Shown here: positions 41,154 through 49,933 of the stretch, piece by piece
Numbering within the stretch: the first letter of the stretch is position 1
Layout: every line of letters starts with the position of its first letter
DNA from: Luteitalea sp.
GTDB lineage: Bacteria > Acidobacteriota > Vicinamibacteria > Vicinamibacterales > Vicinamibacteraceae
Direction of reading: 5' to 3'
Assembly: GCA_009377605.1 (NCBI GenBank)
Contig: WHTT01000042.1
Coordinates: 1 to 54,343 of the forward strand
Length of the DNA: 54,343 nucleotides
Notes under the pieces: model-generated
The model's input: the letters and a program-made list of their open reading frames with translations, nothing else
The model's database searches: none
What the model was told of the DNA's origin: nothing
Position numbers and translations under genes: made by a program

Positions 41154-44075
41154 ATGCCAATACGGCGGCTGATGCCGGCTCATTGGTTGGTGGCCGGCTT
41201 CCTGCTCCTGCTCGCCAACAGCGCCTATCTCGCCGCGTACGCTGAGGCGACGGCTTTCTACTTCGTCAACGTGGTCCTGCATCCGGTCGGCGGCATGGCG
41301 CTCGCCATTGCTACGGCCTGGGCGGTAACACGCCGGCGCATCAGGGTCCCGGCGCTGCTCGCGGTCGGCCTCATGTTGCTGGCCGCCGGCTTGGTCCTGG
41401 GCTTGCTCGTTGCCTGGCTTGGCGCGACGCGTCCTTACTACTGGCTGCTGTACAACCACATCCTGCTGAGTGTCTCCGGCAGCGTGGTCGTGCTCGTTCA
41501 CCTCACCCTGGCCGCGCGCTTGCTGGTGGCACCGGAGCGACGCTGGTTGCTTGGCGCGATTGGCGTAGTCCTCCTGTTTGGCGTGGCGGCGTCCGCGCGG
41601 CTCGCCCGCCATGACGCGACCCGCCGAACCATCCATCGAATTGCGAACCCAAAGACCGTGCCGGCGAGCATGACCGACGAGGGCGCCGGCCCTACCAGCC
41701 CCTTCTGGCCGTCATCGGCCAACACCAACGTCGATGGCATCATCCCTGCGAACTTCTTCCTCACAAGTCAGGAGTGTGGCCGCTGTCACGAAGACGTTTA
41801 CGAACAGTGGTCCTCGTCTGCGCACCACTTCTCATCGTTCAACAACCAGTGGTACCGCAAGTCGATTGAGTACATGCAGGATGTCATTGGGACGAAGCCA
41901 TCGCGGTGGTGTGCCGGTTGCCATGACCACGCGATGTTCTTCAATGGTCGCTTCGATCGGCCGGCCGTCGAGCAGATCGATACGCCTGAAGCGCAGGCGG
42001 GACTCGGTTGCACGTCGTGCCATGCCATGACGCACGTCAAGAGCTCGATGGGGCAGGGCGACTTCATCGTCGAGTATCCACCCCTGCACGACTTGGCCAC
42101 GAGCGACAATGCCTTTCTGCGCTGGACGCACGACAAGCTGCTGGAGCTCGACCCGCAGCCGCACCGCGAGACGTTCCTCAAGCCATTCCACACCGAGCAG
42201 ACGCCGGAGTTCTGCTCTACGTGCCACAAGGTCCATCTCGACCTGCCGGTGAACAACTACCGCTGGTTCCGCGGTTTCAACGACTACGACAACTGGCAAG
42301 CGTCCGGCGTGTCCGGACAAGGCGCTCGCTCGTTCTACTATCCGCCAGAGCCGCAGACGTGCAGGGACTGCCACATGCCGCTCGTCGACTCGGACGATCC
42401 GGCGGCGACGGACGGCAAGGTCCGCTCTCACCGCTTTCCTGGGGCGAACACCGCGCTGCCGTACGTCAATCGTGACGATGAGCAGTTGAAGGTGGTGCAG
42501 GACTTCCTGCGAAACGGACAGATCACGGTGGACATCTTTGGCTTCGCCCGCACAGACGAAACAGCGGACGCGGCTCCCGTGAGTGCACCACGCGAGGAAC
42601 CGGAGATTGCGAGCACGTTTGCTGTCGGTGAGGAGTCAGCCAACTTCGGCGCGAGCCAGGCGTTCATTGCGCCGCCGGTCGAAGTGGTTGGTCCGCTTGG
42701 CCACGTCGATGCAAGCGTCAAACGCGGCGAGTCGGTCCGCCTGGAGGTCGTCGTCCGCACTCGCGGTGTCGGGCACTTCTTTCCAGGCGGGACCGTTGAT
42801 GCGTTCGACGTGTGGGTCGAGCTCGAAGCACGAGATGAGACCGGACGCAAGATTTTCCACAGTGGGCAGATAGAAGACGGAGGCAAGGGTCCGGTGGAGC
42901 CTGGCGCGCACTTCTATCGGAGCCTGCTGCTCGATGGCCAGGGCAATCCCATCAACAAGCGCAACGCCTGGATGGCCCGCTCTGTCGCCTACGTGCGCCT
43001 CATTCCACCGGGTGCCGCCGACACGCTCCACTATCGGTTGCGGATTCCGCCGGATGCCGGGGAGCGCATCTTCATCACCGCCAAGGTGAACTACCGCAAG
43101 TTCATGTGGTGGAACACCCAGTGGGCGTTTGCCGGCATACGTGATCCTACGCATCGTGATTACGCGCTCGCGCCCAGCCACGATTCCGGCCGGTGGGTGT
43201 TCAGCGGCGATACCTCGGACGTGTCCGGGAAGATCAAGGAGATTCCAGACCTTCCGGTAACCGTGATGGCCGAGCAGCAGGCGGAGCTTCGCGTGCTGCC
43301 GGCAAGCGTGCCGTTACCCGACCAGTCGCCGTACCTCCACGCCTCGGTGCGCGAGCGCTGGAACGACTACGGGATCGGCTTGCTGTTGCAAGGCGACCTC
43401 AAGGGCGCCGAGGCGGCGTTCCTCAAGGTGACCGAGACGGATCCCGGCTACGCGGACGGCTGGGTGAACGTCGCGCGGGCACGCATCCAAGAGGGCAATC
43501 TCGAAGGGGCCGGGGCGATGCTGCGGAAAGCACTCACGGTGGATGAGAATCTCGCCGCGGCACATTTCTTTCTTGGCACGGTGCTCAAAAACGCCGGGCG
43601 CTATGACGACGCGCTCGCTCATCTGCGCAAGGCTGCCGCACAGTACCCGCGGGACCGGGTAGTCCGCAACCAGGTTGCACGCGTCCTCTTCTTGAAGCGC
43701 CGCTACGAGGAGGCGATAGCGGAGCTCGAGCATGTCCTCACGATTGACCCGGAGGACCTGCAGGCGCATTACAATCTCATGCTCTGCTACCGTGGCGTCG
43801 GAGACCGTGAACGGGCGGCTCGCGAGCAGAAGCTCTACGAGCGCTTCAAGGCAGACGAGGCCTCGCAGGCGATCACCGGTCCGTATCGTCAGCTCCACCC
43901 GGACGACAACAACGAGCGGCAGCCCATCCACGAGCACCGGTCGGTGGATGTCAGCCCTCGCGATTCCGCGCGATATCGGACAGAATCAGTAGGTAGGGAC
44001 GCCTCGCCGAGGCGTCCTGGCGGCGCGTTCGGCGAACGCGCCCTACCACCGTCTGCCGGCCGTGGATCACGATGA
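41154..44075 (+). CDS. Membrane-anchored five-haem cytochrome c with TPR domain
   Basis: The 973-residue protein has about five N-terminal membrane helices (residues 13-152). A cytochrome domain follows with five CxxCH sites: CGRCH (208), CAGCH (253), CTSCH (286), CSTCH (354) and CRDCH (403). A beta-rich middle (about 480-720, with GVGHFFPGGTVDAFDVWVEL) leads to at least four TPR units (about 735-885). This resembles cytochrome c554/multihaem electron carriers joined to a TPR scaffold. It should face the periplasm. The C-terminal tail from about residue 947 is encoded by REP palindromes and includes GAFGERALP. The stop overlaps the next start by four bases. Confidence 0.87.
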   Translation: MPIRRLMPAHWLVAGFLLLLANSAYLAAYAEATAFYFVNVVLHPVGGMALAIATAWAVTRRRIRVPALLAVGLMLLAAGLVLGLLVAWLGATRPYYWLLYNHILLSVSGSVVVLVHLTLAARLLVAPERRWLLGAIGVVLLFGVAASARLARHDATRRTIHRIANPKTVPASMTDEGAGPTSPFWPSSANTNVDGIIPANFFLTSQECGRCHEDVYEQWSSSAHHFSSFNNQWYRKSIEYMQDVIGTKPSRWCAGCHDHAMFFNGRFDRPAVEQIDTPEAQAGLGCTSCHAMTHVKSSMGQGDFIVEYPPLHDLATSDNAFLRWTHDKLLELDPQPHRETFLKPFHTEQTPEFCSTCHKVHLDLPVNNYRWFRGFNDYDNWQASGVSGQGARSFYYPPEPQTCRDCHMPLVDSDDPAATDGKVRSHRFPGANTALPYVNRDDEQLKVVQDFLRNGQITVDIFGFARTDETADAAPVSAPREEPEIASTFAVGEESANFGASQAFIAPPVEVVGPLGHVDASVKRGESVRLEVVVRTRGVGHFFPGGTVDAFDVWVELEARDETGRKIFHSGQIEDGGKGPVEPGAHFYRSLLLDGQGNPINKRNAWMARSVAYVRLIPPGAADTLHYRLRIPPDAGERIFITAKVNYRKFMWWNTQWAFAGIRDPTHRDYALAPSHDSGRWVFSGDTSDVSGKIKEIPDLPVTVMAEQQAELRVLPASVPLPDQSPYLHASVRERWNDYGIGLLLQGDLKGAEAAFLKVTETDPGYADGWVNVARARIQEGNLEGAGAMLRKALTVDENLAAAHFFLGTVLKNAGRYDDALAHLRKAAAQYPRDRVVRNQVARVLFLKRRYEEAIAELEHVLTIDPEDLQAHYNLMLCYRGVGDRERAAREQKLYERFKADEASQAITGPYRQLHPDDNNERQPIHEHRSVDVSPRDSARYRTESVGRDASPRRPGGAFGERALPPSAGRGSR
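43992..44047. repeat. Composite REP pair, tails facing outward
   Basis: GGTAGGG, then a palindrome with arms GACGCCTCG, four bases (TGGC), a palindrome with arms GGCGCGTTCG, then CCCTACC. The same two palindromes occur at 11039-11099 with the tails inward. The element is inside the 3' coding end of the cytochrome gene. Confidence 0.87.
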
Positions 44076-45811
44076 CAAACTTGCGCGCAGTCTTTGTAGC
44101 GCAGGCCTTTAGGCCTGCCGGGCTCGTGTTGGTTCTGGCGATCCTTCTGCTTGCTTCGGCGCGTGCGACCGACTCCTCCACGTCCGTCTTCACGGATGTG
44201 ACCAAAGAGGCCGGCATTCGCTTTCGTCACACCAACGGCGCGTTCGGCAAGAAGTACCTCCCAGAGACCATGGGCTCCGGCGTGGTTGTCCTCGATGCGA
44301 ACGGAGACGGCCACCAGGACCTCTTCTTCGTCAACTCGAGGGCCTGGCCTGGCCACGGCAAAGAGCAGAGCCGGTCGGCCTTCTATCGCAACAACGGTGA
44401 CGCGACCTTTATGGACGCGACGCGTGACGCGGGCCTCGTCTTCGACGCGTACGCCATGGGTGGCGCGGCGGCCGACTATGACAATGACGGTGACGTGGAT
44501 CTCTACGTCACGGCGCTTGGCCCGAACCGGCTGTTTCGAAACGACGGCGAGGGACGGTTCGAGGACGTCACGAAGCGCGCCGGCGTCGGCGATACCAGCT
44601 TCTCGATGGGGGCGATGTGGTTCGATTTCGATAAAGATGGCCGGTTGGATCTGTACGTGGCCAACTACGTGCAGTGGTCGATCGAAAAGGACCTTTTCTG
44701 CACGCTCGACGGTAAGACCAAGTCGTACTGCACGCCGGAGTCGTACGCAGGGCAGACGCCAAGGCTGTATCGCAACAAGGGTGATGGCACCTTCGACGAT
44801 GTGACCGAGCGGGCGGGGCTCCACGATCCAACGTCCAAGGCGCTGGGTGTGGCGGTGATCGACTACGACGATGATGGCTGGCCGGATCTCTTCGTCGCCA
44901 ACGACACGCAGCCGAACCGCCTATATCGCAACAACGGCGACGCCACGTTCACCGATGAAGGGGTCGCGGCAGGCGTCGCGTTCGACGAGACCGGCGTTGC
45001 GCGGGCAGGAATGGGCGTCGATGCGGCCGACTACGACGGCAGTGGCCGCCAGAGCCTCATCATCGGCAACTTCGCCAACGAGATGATGGCCTTGTATCAC
45101 AACGAGGGCAATGGGCTCTTCATTGACGAGGCACCACCCTCGGCCCTTGGCCGACAAACGCTGCTCACGCTCACCTTTGGCTGCTTCTTCTTCGACTATG
45201 ATCTCGACGGCTGGCTCGATATCCTCGCCGTCAACGGCCATGTCGCAGACGACATCAACCGTGTGCAGCCCAACGTGACCTACGCACAACGGCCGCAGCT
45301 ATTCCGGAGCCAGGGCGGCAAGCGCTTCGTGGATGTGTCGGCCGCAGTGGGCCAAGCGTTCCAGCAGCCCATTGTCGGGCGGGGCGCTGCCTATCTCGAT
45401 TACGATAACGATGGTGACCTGGACCTCGTCGTCACGGCCAACAACGGGCCGGCGCGACTCCTGCGGAATGACGGGGCAAGCGAGCAGCACGCGTTGCGCG
45501 TCGCCACGATCGGCAGCGTGTCGAACCGAAGCGGCCTTGGCGCCAAGGTCGTGGCGACTGTGGCGAAGGGGCAGAAGCGCTGGGCGCTGGTGAAGTCGGG
45601 CTCGAGCTATCTCTCCCAGAGCGACCTGGCCGTGACGTTTGGTCTTGGCCGTGCGCCGCGCGTGAGCGCGCTCGACGTCCGATGGCCGAGCGGGCGAGTC
45701 GATCGCGTTGGCGCAGTCGATGCCGGCCAGACGGTCATCGTGCGCGAAGGTAAAGGTATCGTGCGGCGAGTCCCGTTCATAGGCGCGACGGATTCGTCGA
45801 ACACGAAGTAG
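44072..45811 (+). CDS. CRTAC1-like exported FG-GAP/ASPIC-UnbV protein 2
   Basis: The 579-residue product has a signal peptide (hydrophobic LVLVLAILLLASARA, cleavage near residue 33), seven calcium-type loops (DANGDGHQD, DYDNDGDVD, DFDKDGRLD, DYDDDGWPD, DYDGSGRQS, DYDLDGWLD, DYDNDGDLD) and an ASPIC/UnbV end with GSSYLSQSDLAVTFGLG. The signal n-region contains VAQAFRPAG, encoded by a palindrome. It overlaps the cytochrome gene by four bases (ATGA). It is equal in length to protein 1 but clearly divergent in sequence. The fifth loop lacks the usual acidic last residue. Confidence 0.9.
   Translation: MTNLRAVFVAQAFRPAGLVLVLAILLLASARATDSSTSVFTDVTKEAGIRFRHTNGAFGKKYLPETMGSGVVVLDANGDGHQDLFFVNSRAWPGHGKEQSRSAFYRNNGDATFMDATRDAGLVFDAYAMGGAAADYDNDGDVDLYVTALGPNRLFRNDGEGRFEDVTKRAGVGDTSFSMGAMWFDFDKDGRLDLYVANYVQWSIEKDLFCTLDGKTKSYCTPESYAGQTPRLYRNKGDGTFDDVTERAGLHDPTSKALGVAVIDYDDDGWPDLFVANDTQPNRLYRNNGDATFTDEGVAAGVAFDETGVARAGMGVDAADYDGSGRQSLIIGNFANEMMALYHNEGNGLFIDEAPPSALGRQTLLTLTFGCFFFDYDLDGWLDILAVNGHVADDINRVQPNVTYAQRPQLFRSQGGKRFVDVSAAVGQAFQQPIVGRGAAYLDYDNDGDLDLVVTANNGPARLLRNDGASEQHALRVATIGSVSNRSGLGAKVVATVAKGQKRWALVKSGSSYLSQSDLAVTFGLGRAPRVSALDVRWPSGRVDRVGAVDAGQTVIVREGKGIVRRVPFIGATDSSNTK
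44101..44118. repeat. GCAGGCCT palindrome in the signal-peptide region
   Basis: GCAGGCCT, TT, AGGCCTGC is a perfect 18-bp palindrome preceded by GTAGC. It encodes QAFRPA in the n-region of the second CRTAC1 protein. Together with the REP pair at 43992-44047 it brackets the cytochrome-CRTAC1 junction. Confidence 0.75.
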
Positions 45812-45834
45812 CAATCGGGAATTCATTTCCAGAG

Positions 45835-48800
45835 ATGTCACGTCGTCAAAACACGCTTGCCCTGGTTGGCCTCACCCTGGTCGTTGTCGGCGCCTGGCTT
45901 CAGGGGCGGTCGCAGGAGGCGGATAGCGGCGCTGTGTCTGCCAAGCAAGAAGAGGCCTATCGCGAGAACAATATCGGTGTCGCACGGCTGGAGCAGTTCG
46001 ATGCCAAGAGCGCCGTCGAGAGCTTTCGCAAGGCGCTTGCTGCCGCACCGGATCTCGTCATCGCCCGCGTGAATCTTGCCATTGCTCATTTCTACGTTCC
46101 CGATCTGACGGCGGCGCGCACCGAGGCGGAGGCGGCGGCGCAGGGGGCACCGGATCGACCGCAGGCGCATTACGTCCTCGGTCTCATCGCGAAGTCGGAG
46201 AACCGCATAGACGAGGCGAAGGCGGCCTTCGAGCGTGTCCTCGCGATTGATCCGCGCGATGTCGGCGCGCTGGTGAACCTGGGACAGCTCGAGATGCAGC
46301 AGCGGGGGTACGACGCTGCAAACGCGCTATTCGAGCGCGCCGTCGAGGCGGAGCCCTACAACGCGACGGCGGCGTACAGCCTTGCCGTGGCGTTCATGCG
46401 TGCAGGCCGTCGTGACGAGGGCACCAAAGCCATGGCGCGGTTCCAGAAGCTGCGTGAGAGCGGCGTGGCGACCACGTTCTCCAACGCCTACCTGGAACAA
46501 GGGCGCTACGCCGAGGCCATCACGTCGACCGGAGCGGAGCCGGGGCTGGTAGACGAGGCGACGCCCGCCGTGACGTTCGTCGCTTCTCGAGATGCGCTGC
46601 CGGACGAGGCGGCGAGCGCAGACGAGGTGCAGAAAGCTCCTTCCGAAGTCGGCGCACAGCCTGGTGGAAGCGTGACGCTGCTAGATCTCGACCGCGATGG
46701 TGATCTCGACCTGCTTCGCGCGGAGCGGGATCCACCTGGCGCGGGAGGCTCGCTGAGAGCCTACGCGAATGACGAGGGCCAATTCTCGGATGTGTCGGAG
46801 CGGGTTGGCCTTGGGACAGCGGTGGCTTCGATCGAGCCCTTTGCCGCCATTGGCGGCGACTACGACAATGACGGCCGTGTCGACCTCTTCTTGCTTGGCG
46901 CCGGCGGGAACCGCCTGTTGCGGCAGAGTGAGAGCGGCCGCTTCGAGGATGAGACCAAGACCGCGAAGGTGCCACAGCCTGCGGGTCCGCACGTCGGGGC
47001 GAGCTTCGTCGATCTGGATCATGACGGCGATCTCGACCTGGCGCTCATCGCCGCGGAGCCCCGTCAGCCGGGCGCACAGACCGGGGCGCGCAGTCTGCTG
47101 TTGCGCAACAACGGCGACGGGACGTTTGCCGATATCACGGAGGCTGCGCGCGTTGGCGTTGTCGCGGGCGCACAGGTCGTGCCGACCGACGTGGACAATC
47201 GACGAGACGTGGACCTGCTGATCGTCGGATCGGGTCAGCCGTCGCGTCTCTTCAGGAACATGCGGGATGGCACGTTCCAGGACGTGGCGTCCGAGCTTGG
47301 TCTTCCCACGACCCCGACTTCGGCCTCCGCTGCCGCCGACGTCAACAAGGATGGGTTCACGGATTTCTTTTTCGGCGCAGACGATGAAGGTGCCGCCGCG
47401 CGGGGCACGCTGAGCCTGAGCACCGGTGACGGGAGCTTCAGCTCTTCCAAATCGGGCCCGAATCCAGAGTCCCCGGGTCTCTCGCAATTTCTCGATTACG
47501 ACAATGACGGGCTGCTGGATCTGCTCGTGTCGACCGCGCAGGGATTTCGTCTGTGGAGGAACCTCGGTGCGCGGTGGGACGACGTTTCAGAGAAGGCACT
47601 CCCCGCGCCGCTTCGCCAAGGGGCCGAACATGCCGGGTCCGAGCATGCCAGCTTTGCAACCGGTGATCTCGATGGCGATGGAGACACGGATCTGGTCGTC
47701 CGCGGCGCCGATGGCACGATCACGGTCTGGCGCAACGAGGGTGGCAACGCGAACCGCTCCGTTCAGGTTCGCCTGACCGCGCAGGTCAGCAACCGCAGCG
47801 CGTATGGCGCGAAGATCGAGATGCGAGCCGGCTCACTGTGGCAAAAGCTCGAGTACGTGAGTGCCTGGCCCGCTTCTGCGCCGGCGGACATCAGCTTTGG
47901 CCTCGGCCAGCGGACGAGTGCCGATGTCGTCCGCGTGCTCTGGCCAGCTGGCATCTTGCAGGCAGAGATTCCTCCGGCACCGGCGGCTGCCGACGATACG
48001 CAGGTCGTCTCGCTGACGGAGCTCGACCGCAAACCCTCTTCCTGCCCCTATCTCTTCACCTGGAACGGCGACCAATTCGAGTTCGTGACCGACTTTCTCG
48101 GTGGTGGCGAGATGGGCTACCTTGTCGCGCCCGGCGTCTTCAACACTCCGGATCCGATCGAGTACGTGCGTATTCGGGGCGACCAACTGCGTGCGCGCGA
48201 CGGGCGCTACGAGCTCCGCGTCACCAACGAGCTCGAGGAGACCTTGTATCTGGATCACGCGAGGCTCGTGGTCGTGACGCACCGCGCAGACGAGGAGGTG
48301 TATCCAAACGAGGGGATGACGCACACGCCAAAGCCGTTTCGGCTCTTTGCCGTGAGGGATTCCCGCGTGCCGGCGCGCGCCCTTGACCATGCCGGCCGTG
48401 ACGTCATTGATCGGATCGCGCGCTTGGACCGGCGCTTCGTCGATCGGTTGCCGCTCGAGAAGATTCGCGGCTATGCCAAGCTGCACGCGTTGACGCTGGA
48501 CTTGAGCCCGTCGCACCCCTTGTCCGGGACGAGCGAGTCCGACGGCCAGCTACTGCTCTTGACCGGCTGGACCGATTACGCGTTTTCGAGTGACAACCTG
48601 GCCGCCCACCAGGCTGGCCTCGCGCTCGTGCCGCCGTCTCTTCAGGTGAAGGACGGGCGCGGTCGCTGGCAGACGGTAATCGACAACATTGGCATTCCGG
48701 TGGGCCGGCCGCAGACCGTGCCTGTCGATCTCACGGGGAAATGGCTCTCCGACAACCGCGAGGTGCGCATCGTCACGTCGATGCGCGTGTATTGGGATCT

Positions 48801-49368
48801 CATCCGACTGGCGACGCCGGTGTCAGTGATCGAGAACGAGACGGAGAGCGAGCCACTGAAGTGGGAGCAGCTCGATCCTGTCGGAGCCCGTCTGGCGTGG
48901 CGCGGCTTTTCCGACGAAGCTGCGGTGACAGCGGACGACAGCCAGCCGCTGGACTTCGATTACGACCGGGTGAGCTTCCTCTCGCCGTGGAAGGTGATGC
49001 GAGGACGCTATACGCGTGAAGGAGATGTTCGCCCGTTGCTCCAGATGGCAGACGACAAGTTCGTGGTCGCTCGACCAGGCGACGAGATTGCGCTCTCATT
49101 CGACGCCACCGCTCTGGCACCTCTCCCGGAAGGTCAGACGCGAACGTTCCTCCTCTACGCGGACGGCTTCAGCAAGGAGATGGATCTGAACTCCGCCAGC
49201 CCGGATCTCACCCTGCCCTTGCCGTTCCACGACATGACCAACTATCCGTACCCGGCGCCGGAAGCCTACCCGGACACGCCTGCGCACAGGCGCTATCGCG
49301 CCGAATACAACACGCGGGCGGTCGGCCGACCTATCTCTCCGATCGAGACCAGCATGGCACGTCGGTAG
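45835..49368 (+). CDS. Exported TPR-FG-GAP-ASPIC/UnbV fusion with unassigned C-terminal region
   Basis: The 1,177-residue protein has an N-terminal membrane or signal helix (about 8-22), TPR units (about 38-235) and seven FG-GAP loops from residue 284 (DLDRDGDLD, DYDNDGRVD, DLDHDGDLD, DVDNRRDVD, DVNKDGFTD, DYDNDGLLD, DLDGDGDTD). An ASPIC/UnbV domain follows (about 640-735), then a 440-residue region beginning CPYLFTWNGDQFEF that I cannot assign. It joins in one chain the TPR and propeller modules that the previous genes encode separately. It starts 24 bp after CRTAC1 protein 2 and closes the cluster. Its role is unknown. Confidence 0.87.
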   Translation: MSRRQNTLALVGLTLVVVGAWLQGRSQEADSGAVSAKQEEAYRENNIGVARLEQFDAKSAVESFRKALAAAPDLVIARVNLAIAHFYVPDLTAARTEAEAAAQGAPDRPQAHYVLGLIAKSENRIDEAKAAFERVLAIDPRDVGALVNLGQLEMQQRGYDAANALFERAVEAEPYNATAAYSLAVAFMRAGRRDEGTKAMARFQKLRESGVATTFSNAYLEQGRYAEAITSTGAEPGLVDEATPAVTFVASRDALPDEAASADEVQKAPSEVGAQPGGSVTLLDLDRDGDLDLLRAERDPPGAGGSLRAYANDEGQFSDVSERVGLGTAVASIEPFAAIGGDYDNDGRVDLFLLGAGGNRLLRQSESGRFEDETKTAKVPQPAGPHVGASFVDLDHDGDLDLALIAAEPRQPGAQTGARSLLLRNNGDGTFADITEAARVGVVAGAQVVPTDVDNRRDVDLLIVGSGQPSRLFRNMRDGTFQDVASELGLPTTPTSASAAADVNKDGFTDFFFGADDEGAAARGTLSLSTGDGSFSSSKSGPNPESPGLSQFLDYDNDGLLDLLVSTAQGFRLWRNLGARWDDVSEKALPAPLRQGAEHAGSEHASFATGDLDGDGDTDLVVRGADGTITVWRNEGGNANRSVQVRLTAQVSNRSAYGAKIEMRAGSLWQKLEYVSAWPASAPADISFGLGQRTSADVVRVLWPAGILQAEIPPAPAAADDTQVVSLTELDRKPSSCPYLFTWNGDQFEFVTDFLGGGEMGYLVAPGVFNTPDPIEYVRIRGDQLRARDGRYELRVTNELEETLYLDHARLVVVTHRADEEVYPNEGMTHTPKPFRLFAVRDSRVPARALDHAGRDVIDRIARLDRRFVDRLPLEKIRGYAKLHALTLDLSPSHPLSGTSESDGQLLLLTGWTDYAFSSDNLAAHQAGLALVPPSLQVKDGRGRWQTVIDNIGIPVGRPQTVPVDLTGKWLSDNREVRIVTSMRVYWDLIRLATPVSVIENETESEPLKWEQLDPVGARLAWRGFSDEAAVTADDSQPLDFDYDRVSFLSPWKVMRGRYTREGDVRPLLQMADDKFVVARPGDEIALSFDATALAPLPEGQTRTFLLYADGFSKEMDLNSASPDLTLPLPFHDMTNYPYPAPEAYPDTPAHRRYRAEYNTRAVGRPISPIETSMARR

Positions 49369-49412
49369 TCGACCGTCTGCCGGTCTCGTACAGCACCGCG
49401 AGTTCCCGCAGC

Positions 49413-49571
49413 CATGTTGGAGCCGTTCTGGCGACGGGCGGGCTTCTCAGGCCATCATCTGGACCGCCGCACCACCACGACCTCACTGGTTTGACTCCCG
49501 AGCAGTTCGATGCGATTCTGGGCTTGCCGGAGGCCAATCCGGTGCCGCAACCCAATCGCTGGATGCCGTGA
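49413..49571 (+). pseudogene. Possible remnant ending in TGATG overlap
   Basis: An open frame without an initiator encodes, at its end, PPHHHDLTGLTPEQFD and AILGLPEANPVPQPNRWMP, with a protein-like composition. It stops with TGA at 49569-49571, sharing its last base with the ATG of the next small gene. The upstream part has no start codon and runs into the previous gene in another frame. It is either a 5'-decayed gene or chance coding. Confidence 0.25.
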
Positions 49572-49822
49572 TGATCACTCTCAAAGCCGATTTCAACCAC
49601 GTCGACGCGCTAGGGCGGCTGCGGCTCGAAGATCTGCGGATGCATGAGCAAACCCCTTTCGTGGAGATCGCTTCAAAGCGCCAGCCGCTCATCTTCGTGG
49701 ACGGTGAGGACATGGTCCGTGGCGAGCTGGTCCACGATCGGCAGCTCGGGTGGATGGGCAAAGTTGACTGGTCCACACAAGACCTCTGGGAGTCGTATCC
49801 GCCCGCCGTCGCCACTGGTTGA
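49571..49822 (+). CDS. Small hypothetical protein
   Basis: The product is 83 residues from ATG 49571 (84 from GTG 49568). It reads as a compact, probably beta-rich domain with ITLKADFNHVDALGRLRLED, IFVDGEDMVRGELVHD and WMGKVDWSTQDLWE. No family is recognised. The TGATG overlap with the preceding remnant suggests that it was once the second gene of a pair. The aromatic, acidic composition differs from the exported cluster before it. Confidence 0.5.
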   Translation: MITLKADFNHVDALGRLRLEDLRMHEQTPFVEIASKRQPLIFVDGEDMVRGELVHDRQLGWMGKVDWSTQDLWESYPPAVATG

Positions 49823-49933
49823 GCGTTTGAATCTTCGCGCAGCTGCGACTGCTCGGTTCCCCGAAATGAATGCGTCTGTCCGCGTGCCTCCCTCGCCGTG
49901 CACAATTGTTTTCGAATTCAGATCAGCAGGCAC

